Below are positions 1-6,009 of a stretch of 11,790 nt of DNA, in pieces. Source of the DNA: DATLFQ01 sp035540915 (GTDB taxonomy: Bacteria > Actinomycetota > Acidimicrobiia > Acidimicrobiales > GCA-2861595). The notes beneath the pieces were generated by a model that made no database searches, was not told the DNA's origin, and was given only the letters and a program-made list of their open reading frames with translations. Location of the stretch: contig DATLFQ010000007.1 of NCBI GenBank assembly GCA_035540915.1, positions 1-11,790 on the forward strand, given 5' to 3'. Made by a program: the position numbers and the translations under genes. Each line of letters begins with the position of its first letter. Within the stretch, counting starts at the first letter, position 1.

Positions 1-1
1 C

Positions 2-76
2 GGTGTGGCCCCCCGCGAAGGCGACCGCCACCAGCGTGACAGCAGCCACGGCTACGCCTACGGCATGCGGTTCTAG
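2..76 (+). CDS. Possible C-terminal tail of an upstream gene (partial)
   Basis: An open frame enters from the left edge and stops at the TAG at 74-76, giving 24 residues that end in GYAYGMRF. The stop lies 20 bases before the cytochrome b start, a spacing that fits an upstream operon member. The fragment has no recognisable motif, so no function is proposed. It may be only a chance open frame: the neighbouring frame at position 3 is also open but is a shadow of cytochrome b. The case rests on position and the tidy stop alone. Confidence 0.3.
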   Translation, partial: GVAPREGDRHQRDSSHGYAYGMRF

Positions 77-96
77 AGGGGAGCACCGGACACACC

Positions 97-876
97 GTGG
101 CAAAGCGACTCGAGCTCAGAGGGCACTTCTCCAAGAAGCTGTCCGAGCGGATGGAGAAGGTGCAGGGGAGCCAGCTGTGGGGCTCGATCTTCCGGCCCGG
201 CTCCATCTTCCGCAAGGGCTACACCGACAGCCCCCGGAACCGGTCCTACGTGATCATGAACTCGGTCATGTACCACCTGCACCCGGTGAAGGTGAAGCGC
301 CACGCGGTGAAGGTCAGCTACACACTGTGCCTCGGCGGGCTGTCGTTCTTCCTCTTCATCATCCTGACCGTCACCGGCATCTTCCTGATGTTCTTCTACC
401 GGCCGACGGCGGCCCAGGCCTGGAACGACATCGCCACGTTGCACACCTCGGTGGCGTTCGGCCTCCTGGTGCGGAACATGCACCGGTGGGCGGCCCACCT
501 GATGGTGCTCTCGGTGTTCCTGCACATGGCCCGGGTCTTCTACCACGGCGCCTACAAGCCGCCCCGGGAGTTCAACTGGGTGATCGGCGTGGTGCTGCTC
601 ACGCTCACCCTGCTCCTGTCGTTCACCGGGTACCTGCTGCCCTGGGACCAGCTGGCCCTGTGGGCGGTCACGGTGGGCACCAACATGATGGGCTACACGC
701 CCGTCTTCGGCGATCAGGTCCGCTTCGTGCTGCTGGGCGGGGTGGAGATCGGCACCGACACCCTGCTGCGATGGTACGTACTCCACGTGTTGATGCTGCC
801 GTTCGTGATCGTCATCTTCATGGCCGTGCACTTCTGGCGAGTCCGCAAGGACGGCGGCATCTCGGGGCCCCTGTGA
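97..876 (+). CDS. Cytochrome b6-type cytochrome b, N-terminal half (bc complex)
   Basis: This 259-residue membrane protein is the diheme cytochrome b core of a quinol:cytochrome c reductase. Four hydrophobic helices follow a roughly 70-residue polar N-terminus. Probable heme ligands are H129/H143 and H230/H245. The second pair has 14 intervening residues, the cytochrome b6 spacing rather than the 13 of mitochondrial-type cytochrome b. Other b6-like marks are YRPT (101-104), HRW (129-131), the TGYLLPWDQ segment (177-185) and the C-terminal GISGPL. C78 in CLGG aligns with Cys35 of plant and cyanobacterial b6, which binds heme c-i covalently. The protein is longer than b6 (about 215 residues) because of the N-terminal extension. 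The GTG start is preceded by GAGGGGAG at 76-83, a rather long spacing of 13 bases. The protein ends where b6 ends, so the Qo-site C-terminal half must come from the next gene. Confidence 0.93.
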   Translation: MAKRLELRGHFSKKLSERMEKVQGSQLWGSIFRPGSIFRKGYTDSPRNRSYVIMNSVMYHLHPVKVKRHAVKVSYTLCLGGLSFFLFIILTVTGIFLMFFYRPTAAQAWNDIATLHTSVAFGLLVRNMHRWAAHLMVLSVFLHMARVFYHGAYKPPREFNWVIGVVLLTLTLLLSFTGYLLPWDQLALWAVTVGTNMMGYTPVFGDQVRFVLLGGVEIGTDTLLRWYVLHVLMLPFVIVIFMAVHFWRVRKDGGISGPL

Positions 877-1062
877 TGCGCCTGCCGCGCCTCACCCGCT
901 CGCTGCGCTCGCTCCGTTCGGGCGAGTTCGATCGTGCCGGCCTCCGGCCGGCGCTCGGGCCACCGACCGGCGGCGCCGGCTCGGCGGCCGTTGTCCCGGG
1001 GGGCTGCGCCCCCCGGACCCCCATCGCCTCGGCCGCGGTGGGGATCGTGATCGGAGGTATGC
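877..1062. other. Hairpin-rich intergenic spacer between the two cytochrome b halves
   Basis: This 186-bp gap is the longest in the window and holds several inverted repeats: 891-898 with 919-926 (7 of 8 pairs), 936-942 with 946-952 (perfect 7-bp stem, TCC loop) and 993-1004 with 1008-1018 (11 pairs, one bulged C, TGC loop). A short direct repeat of GCTCGCT lies at about 899-913. No T-run follows any stem, so intrinsic termination is not supported. No convincing coding frame is seen here. It looks like a REP-like extragenic palindrome block inserted in an operon, or an RNA-processing segment; that reading is inference. Confidence 0.55.
1053..1057 (+). promoter_or_regulatory. Shine-Dalgarno site that fixes the subunit IV-like start
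   Basis: GGAGG lies 5 bases before the ATG at 1063. Another ATG at 1059 is in a different frame and too close to the site. The site supports the long glycine-rich N-terminus as truly translated, rather than a start nearer the first membrane helix. Confidence 0.65.
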
Positions 1063-1791
1063 ATGGCTGAGGTACCCGAGCACCTGTTGCGTCGGTCGGC
1101 CGAGCGGCGGGCCTTCCTCTCCGGTGGCGGCGGGGGTGGCGGCAACGGCGGTGGCGACGGCGACAAGATCCCGGCCGGCCTGCTGCAGCCGGCGGCTTCA
1201 GGCGGTGGCGGTGGCGGCGCGGCGACGGCGACCGCGCCGGCGGCGACGCGGACGGCCCCCGGCCCGGCCGCCGGGCTGGCTGGCCCCGCCGGGCACACCC
1301 AGCGGCTGCTCACCGTCGTCAAGGCCGGATCCATCCAGGACGTCAAGGCGACGCCGACGGACAAGGTCCACGTGTGGCCCCACCTGCTGATCGTCGAGTT
1401 CGTGGCCTCGCTCGCCATGACCGCGTTCCTGCTGGTCTTCTCGGCGTTCGTGAACGCGCCGCTGCTCGGCATGGCCAACCCGAACCTCACGCCCAACCCG
1501 TCCAAGGCGCCCTGGTACTTCCTCGGCCTCCAGGAGCTGCTCACCATGTTCCACCCGATGGTGGCGGGGGTGACCATCCCGGGCATGGGCCTGTTCGTGC
1601 TGGGGGCGGCGGGCTACATCGACAAGAACCCGAACTCCAAGCCGGAGGACCGGAAGTTCGCCATCGGGCTCATGACCCTGTTCCTCATGTTCTGGGCCGT
1701 GCTGGTGATCATCGGCTCGTTCTTCCGGGGCGAGGGCTTCAACTTCATCCTCCCGTGGCGCCAGGGCGTCCACGAGATCTTCGACCTCTAG
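1063..1791 (+). CDS. Cytochrome b C-terminal half, subunit IV-like (bc complex)
   Basis: This 242-residue protein supplies the last three transmembrane helices of split cytochrome b, at about residues 107-130, 167-186 and 198-221, and helps form the quinol-oxidation (Qo) site. The Qo motif, PEWY in mitochondria and plants, reads APWY here (149-152), followed by FLGLQELL. The first hundred residues are unusual. After a charged start come runs of glycine (21-34, 47-52) and an Ala/Pro/Thr-rich stretch, giving an N-terminus much longer than in plant subunit IV (about 160 residues in total). The strong Shine-Dalgarno at 1053 supports this start. It follows the b6-type gene after a hairpin-rich spacer, and its stop codon is 12 bases before the Rieske start. 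The family call is firm. The role of the glycine-rich tail is unknown; a flexible cytoplasmic linker is inference. Confidence 0.9.
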   Translation: MAEVPEHLLRRSAERRAFLSGGGGGGGNGGGDGDKIPAGLLQPAASGGGGGGAATATAPAATRTAPGPAAGLAGPAGHTQRLLTVVKAGSIQDVKATPTDKVHVWPHLLIVEFVASLAMTAFLLVFSAFVNAPLLGMANPNLTPNPSKAPWYFLGLQELLTMFHPMVAGVTIPGMGLFVLGAAGYIDKNPNSKPEDRKFAIGLMTLFLMFWAVLVIIGSFFRGEGFNFILPWRQGVHEIFDL

Positions 1792-1803
1792 AGGAAGCGG
1801 GCC

Positions 1804-2631
1804 ATGGACAGCAGCACCATCGTCCTTGTCGCCGTCATCGTCATCGTCGCGCTCGCCGCGGTGTTCGTCTTCACCGCCTCGGCCCGACGGGACCGGTCGG
1901 CGGCCACCGGGACGAAGCAGGCGGACGACCGGGCCCTGGTGACGTCGGGCGCGCCGGCGACCACCGGCCGTGAGCTGGAGCGGGCCGTCGCCGTCGAGCG
2001 CAGGGGCGACAGCGGGCTCGCCGAGCCGGGCGGCCCACCGGCGGTCCGCGCGCCGATGGACCCCGAGGTGCTGGCCGTCACCCGCCGCCAGTTCCTGAAC
2101 CGCAGCATCGTCAACTTCTTCGGGCTCGGCCTCGCCGGCTTCGGAGCGGCCAGCATCGGGTTCCTGTGGCCCACCCTCTCGGGCGGCTTCGGCTCCAAGA
2201 TCCGGGCCGGCAGCGTCGGCGAGATCCTGGGCGACATCGCCGCCAAGCGGGAGCCGTTCTACCTTCCCGAAGCCCGCAGCTACATCGTGCCCTATCCGCC
2301 GGAGGCGTTGAGCAAGGCCCAGGCGGCCTACAGCGGCGGCGTGCTCGAAGGGATGCAGGAGGGCGTCGCCGCCCTCTACCAGAAGTGCGTCCACCTCGGA
2401 TGCCGCGTGCCGTGGTGCAAGAGCGCCCAGTGGTTCGAGTGCCCCTGCCACGGGTCGCGCTACAACCGCGTCGGCGAGTACAAGGACGGCCCGGCCCCCC
2501 GTGGCCTCGACCGGTTCCCCGTCGAGGTGACCGGCGGCGTCGTGTTCGTCGACACCGGCGAGCTGATCCAGGGCCCGGTCACCGGCACCAACACCACCGG
2601 GCAAGAGGCCGAGGGGCCCCACTGCGCATGA
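1804..2631 (+). CDS. Rieske [2Fe-2S] iron-sulfur protein of the bc complex
   Basis: This protein takes an electron from quinol at the Qo site and passes it to cytochrome c. The cluster-binding boxes are clear: CVHLGC (195-200) and CPCHGS (213-218). The ligands are C195, H197, C213 and H216, and C200/C215 are the expected disulfide. GPAP (229-232) is the conserved loop near the cluster. An internal twin-arginine motif, TRRQFLN (93-99), precedes a hydrophobic helix (about 101-123), as in Tat-exported Rieske proteins. Unusually, another hydrophobic helix (about 5-24) lies at the N-terminus, before a polar linker of some 65 residues, so two membrane spans are predicted. Two further cysteines, C205 and C274, are extra to the family pattern. 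GAGGA at 1791-1795, overlapping the previous stop, lies 8 bases before the ATG. Confidence 0.95.
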   Translation: MDSSTIVLVAVIVIVALAAVFVFTASARRDRSAATGTKQADDRALVTSGAPATTGRELERAVAVERRGDSGLAEPGGPPAVRAPMDPEVLAVTRRQFLNRSIVNFFGLGLAGFGAASIGFLWPTLSGGFGSKIRAGSVGEILGDIAAKREPFYLPEARSYIVPYPPEALSKAQAAYSGGVLEGMQEGVAALYQKCVHLGCRVPWCKSAQWFECPCHGSRYNRVGEYKDGPAPRGLDRFPVEVTGGVVFVDTGELIQGPVTGTNTTGQEAEGPHCA

Positions 2632-2641
2632 GCCCCCGTTC

Positions 2642-3661
2642 GTGACCCTGCCCGCGGCACCGTCCGTGCTCGCCGCGACCACCCAGCAGAAGCTGGGGCT
2701 GGCCACCGTCGTGATCCTGGTGATCGGCTGGGCGATCTACATCCTGATCAACCTGAAGGACCGCCGCGCCGAGCCGCTCGGCTCGGAGATGGAGCTGGCC
2801 CCGAACCGGCGGCCGTACTTCAACGACGAGACGCTCGAGGGCCGCCGGCTCGATCGTTCGCTGGTGGGCGGTCTCGTCCTCATGGTGATCGTCGCCGTCG
2901 GCCTGCCGGTCTACTGGGCCAACGAGCCGAGCCGGCAGGAGGGGGCCATCCGCGGCTTCGACCACCGGGCCGCCCGCCGGGGCTTCGTGCTGTTCCAGCC
3001 GTCGGACTCGCCGGTCCCGGCCGGCAACATCGGGCACTTCGGCTGCGGCGGCTGCCATGGCACCGCGGCCCAGGGCGGCTCGACCACCTTCTCGGTCCCC
3101 GACCCGATCGACCCCAGCCTGCCGTCCCGGCAGGTGACGTGGCGGGCGCCGGCGCTGGACACGGTGCTGCTCACCTACTCCGAGGACGAGGTGCGGTCGG
3201 TGCTGGTGTTCGGCCGGGCCAACACCCCGATGCCGCCGTGGGGCGTCCTCGGGGGCGGGCCCATGAACGACCAGCAGATCAACGACCTCATCGCCTACCT
3301 GGCCAGCATCCAGCGGAACCCCGACGAGGTGCGGATCGAGAACTTCACCGAGTTCGGCACCGACGGCCCCAAGCTGTTCGACGCCTTCTGCGCCCGCTGC
3401 CACACCCAGGGCTGGGCCTACGGCGAGCCCGAGCAGCCGGGCGGCGGGGCGTACGGGCCGAGCCTGGCCGGTGGCGCCACCGTCCGGCAGTTCCCGCGGG
3501 TCGAGCTGCACACCGAGTTCATCGCCGAGGGCGCCGAGTACGCCAAGCCCTACGGCGTCCGCGGCCTGGGGGGAGACGAGGGAGGCGGCATGCCGGGCTT
3601 CGCCAACGTGCTGACCGAGGCGCAGATCAAGGCCATCGTCGACTACGAGCGGAGCCTGTGA
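2642..3661 (+). CDS. Membrane-anchored diheme cytochrome c of the bc complex
   Basis: This 339-residue protein has two c-type heme sites, CGGCH (135-139) and CARCH (250-254). Candidate distal methionines are M197 (in MPPW) and M317 (in MPGF), so each half looks like a class I cytochrome c domain. Two hydrophobic helices at about 18-37 and 74-92 anchor it, with the heme domains placed outside the membrane. It probably accepts electrons from the Rieske centre and delivers them to an oxidase, like the diheme QcrC of actinobacteria, but here it is the fourth gene, not the first, and the anchors are N-terminal. The GTG start is 10 bases after the Rieske stop with only a weak ribosome site, so translational coupling is likely; the GTG at residue 9 is an alternative. 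The stop overlaps the next ATG as TGATG. Confidence 0.9.
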   Translation: MTLPAAPSVLAATTQQKLGLATVVILVIGWAIYILINLKDRRAEPLGSEMELAPNRRPYFNDETLEGRRLDRSLVGGLVLMVIVAVGLPVYWANEPSRQEGAIRGFDHRAARRGFVLFQPSDSPVPAGNIGHFGCGGCHGTAAQGGSTTFSVPDPIDPSLPSRQVTWRAPALDTVLLTYSEDEVRSVLVFGRANTPMPPWGVLGGGPMNDQQINDLIAYLASIQRNPDEVRIENFTEFGTDGPKLFDAFCARCHTQGWAYGEPEQPGGGAYGPSLAGGATVRQFPRVELHTEFIAEGAEYAKPYGVRGLGGDEGGGMPGFANVLTEAQIKAIVDYERSL

Positions 3662-4449
3662 TGGGCACCGCCGCGCCGGTCCTTGCCGCCCTGCAGTGGG
3701 ACCCCCAGATCCGTGGCGCGTCCATCGTCCTGACCGGCATCTTCCTGCTGGTCGGCAGCGTCTACCTGCTCCTGTCCACCAACACGGGCGCCCGGCTCGG
3801 GCTGCTGCTGACGGTGGCCGGGCTCAGCGGATGGATGGCGGTCATGGGCGCCGTCTGGATGGTCTTCGGCATCGGGCTCAAGGGTGCCGACCCGACGTGG
3901 GTCGTGCAGGACGTCGTCACCGGCGAGGCCCGCGCCTCGACCGAGGAGGCGCTCGAGGACTTCCCAGACGGGGACTGGGAGCCGCTGGCCCCCGGTGACG
4001 CCCGGCTGGCCGACGCCATCGCCGCGGCCGACCGGGTGCTGGCACCGTCCGCCGCGCCGCCGTCGGCCCACGGTGGCGACGAGGGCGGCGGCGAGCACGA
4101 GGAGGAGTTCGAGTCGCCCTTCAACTCCACCGGCGACTACGTGGTGCTCGACGGCTACCGCAAGGGCGGCGAGGACTACTTCCTCACGCTGCGCCACCGG
4201 CCCCATTACGCCGTGGTGCAGGTCAAGCCCTCGTTCTTCGACACCACGCCGCCGGGCCTGCGGCCCCAGGCCGACTACTCGGGACCCACCACGACGGTGC
4301 TCATGCTGCGCGACCTGGGCAACCTCCGCTTCCCGCCGTTCATGTTCATGCTCACGTCGCTGATCATCTTCGGCGTCTCGATCTACGCGCTCCACACCCG
4401 CGACAAGGAGATCATGGCGGCCAGGGCCGCCGCCGCATCGACCTCCTGA
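3661..4449 (+). CDS. Unrecognised three-helix membrane protein linked to the bc complex
   Basis: I do not recognise this 262-residue protein. Hydrophobic helices are seen at about 19-39, 46-72 and 226-244. Between helices two and three lies a polar domain of about 150 residues. Its first half is acidic, with an Ala/Pro-rich part and a Gly/His/Glu linker (137-150), and its second half looks folded, with many Tyr, Phe and Val residues (158-218). No heme, iron-sulfur or nucleotide motif is visible. The ATG overlaps the cytochrome c stop (TGATG), and GGAG at 3651-3654 is well spaced, so it is very probably co-translated with the bc genes. Accessory subunit or assembly factor of the bc complex, or of a bc-oxidase supercomplex, is inference from position. 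The frame is open much further upstream, but that part is a shadow of the cytochrome c gene. Confidence 0.8.
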   Translation: MGTAAPVLAALQWDPQIRGASIVLTGIFLLVGSVYLLLSTNTGARLGLLLTVAGLSGWMAVMGAVWMVFGIGLKGADPTWVVQDVVTGEARASTEEALEDFPDGDWEPLAPGDARLADAIAAADRVLAPSAAPPSAHGGDEGGGEHEEEFESPFNSTGDYVVLDGYRKGGEDYFLTLRHRPHYAVVQVKPSFFDTTPPGLRPQADYSGPTTTVLMLRDLGNLRFPPFMFMLTSLIIFGVSIYALHTRDKEIMAARAAAASTS

Positions 4450-4533
4450 GTGCCCGGGTGGGGCCCGGGCCACCCCGGTGCTCCCCCTCCGAGGGGCGTC
4501 CTCGGGCGTCCCAAAGCGGATAGCCTCCCGGCG
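4450..4533 (+). other. Spacer between the bc cluster and the nuo operon, with two small hairpins
   Basis: This 84-bp gap separates the bc cluster from nuoA. It holds stems 4456-4461/4470-4475 (GGGTGG with CCACCC) and 4484-4488/4492-4496 (CCCCT with AGGGG). No T-run follows, so a classical terminator is not shown, though a GC-only terminator or pause site is possible. The right end holds a promoter-like hexamer. The spacer is open in the nuoA frame, but its composition and weak start context argue against coding. Confidence 0.45.
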
Positions 4534-4534
4534 G
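4521..4534 (+). promoter_or_regulatory. Candidate -10 element for a leaderless nuoA transcript
   Basis: TAGCCT at 4521-4526 fits the TANNNT form of a sigma-70 type -10 box and ends 7 bases before the GTG at 4534. That spacing would put the transcription start on or next to the start codon. No good Shine-Dalgarno precedes this GTG, in line with a leaderless message, which is common in actinobacteria. No clear -35 box is seen. The site suits a promoter for the whole nuo operon, but the evidence is one short degenerate motif. Confidence 0.4.
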
Positions 4535-4986
4535 TGGCCGAGTACCTCCCCATCTTCACCCTGCTGGCGCTGGCGACGCTGTTCGCCGCCGGCTCCTTCG
4601 TGGCCTCGGCATTCCTGAACCCCAAGCGGCCGACGTCGGCGAAGACGGCGCCCTACGAGTGCGGCATCGTGCCCGAGCGGGAGCCGGCCGAGCGATTCCC
4701 GGTGCGCTTCTACCTCGTGGCGATGATCTTTATCATCTTCGACATCGAGATCATCTTCCTCTATCCCTGGGCCGTGGTGTTCGACCGGCTGGCGCTGTTC
4801 GGCCTGGTGGAGATGATCGTGTTCGCGGTGGCGGTGTTCGTCTCGTTCCTGTACCTGCTCAGCAACGGCGCGCTCGACTGGGGGCCCGGCCGGCGCCTCC
4901 AGGCGGTCGAGACGGAGGTCACCTCCCCGGCCCGCACCACCACCTCCACGGTCCGGCGGGTCCGCCGCCCCGGAGAGGCGGCGTAG
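4534..4986 (+). CDS. nuoA: NADH-quinone oxidoreductase subunit A
   Basis: NuoA is a small membrane subunit of complex I near the quinone tunnel and the junction with the proton-pumping arm. Starting at the GTG at 4534 the protein has 150 residues and three helices (about 4-27, 59-82 and 88-110). Family marks are the loop with APYECG (39-44), which carries the conserved loop cysteine C43, and FDIEIIFLYPWA (69-80) in helix two, with its conserved acidic residues. After the third helix is a polar tail of about 35 residues rich in Thr and Arg. The frame stays open back to a GTG at 4450, but those 28 extra Pro/Gly-rich residues do not resemble a NuoA N-terminus, so the later start is chosen. nuoB begins 4 bases after the stop. 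Confidence 0.93.
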   Translation: MAEYLPIFTLLALATLFAAGSFVASAFLNPKRPTSAKTAPYECGIVPEREPAERFPVRFYLVAMIFIIFDIEIIFLYPWAVVFDRLALFGLVEMIVFAVAVFVSFLYLLSNGALDWGPGRRLQAVETEVTSPARTTTSTVRRVRRPGEAA

Positions 4987-4990
4987 CGGC

Positions 4991-5484
<494 letters not shown>

Positions 5485-5488
<4 letters not shown>

Positions 5489-6009
5489 GCGACGGTCTGG
5501 TGCCCGAGGAGGAGCCGCCGGCCGCCTCGGAGCCGGAGCTTCTCCACGGCGCCCCGGTGTCGCGTTCACGAGGCCAGGTGGTGGTCCACCCGAGCCGGGA
5601 CGGCTACTACGCCGTGATGAAAGCGTTGCGGGACAGCGATTTCGATCTGTGCAGCGACCTGTGCGCAGTCGACTACCTGAGTCATCCGGGGCGCCCGCTG
5701 CCCGACGGCGTGGTGCCCGAGCGCTTCGAGGTGGTGGTCAACGTGCTGTCGACCCGGGAGCACCGCCGGGTGCGGGCCCGGGTCCAGGTGCCGGCCGGCG
5801 ACGCCCGGGTCGACTCGCTCTTCCCGCTCTACCCCGGCACCGAGGCGATGGAGCGTGAGGCGTTCGACCTGCTGGGCGTCCGCTTCGACGGCCATCCCGA
5901 CCTCACCCGCATCCTGATGCCCGAGGACTGGGAGGGCCACCCGTTGCGCAAGGACTACCCGGTCGGCCGGGTGCCGGTGCAGTTCAAGGCGGCGGCGCCC
6001 ACCCGGTGA
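5485..6009 (+). CDS. nuoC: NADH-quinone oxidoreductase subunit C (30 kDa subunit)
   Basis: NuoC is a peripheral-arm subunit without cofactors that packs against NuoD and NuoB. The protein has 174 residues. The family signature is clear near the C-terminus: EREAFDLLGVRFDGHP (123-138), then RILMPEDW and GHPLRKDYP (151-159). The first 30 residues are acidic and Pro-rich and probably disordered. The frame is open far upstream inside nuoB, but the GTG at 5485, sharing GTGA with the nuoB stop, gives a protein of normal length. It is separate from nuoD, unlike the fused nuoCD of enterobacteria. The nuoD start overlaps its stop in the same GTGA fashion. Confidence 0.95.

Noticed and set aside
993..1018. 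Intrinsic terminator between the cytochrome b halves
   Set aside because: The stem is strong but no T-run follows, and termination here would split subunits of one complex.
3..1070. Sense-strand open frame of 355 codons overlapping cytochrome b
   Set aside because: It overlaps a membrane protein with unmistakable heme ligands; the translation is a Pro/Arg/His/Gly-rich out-of-frame product.
1198..2706. Antisense open frame across the subunit IV-like and Rieske genes
   Set aside because: It spans two clear genes and an intergenic junction, and its composition is that of a GC shadow.
4450..4533. Extended NuoA start at the GTG overlapping the previous stop
   Set aside because: It would add 28 Pro/Gly-rich residues ahead of a normal NuoA N-terminus and would code through two hairpins; the GTG at 4534 gives a family-like start. 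Direct overlap with the upstream stop keeps it possible.
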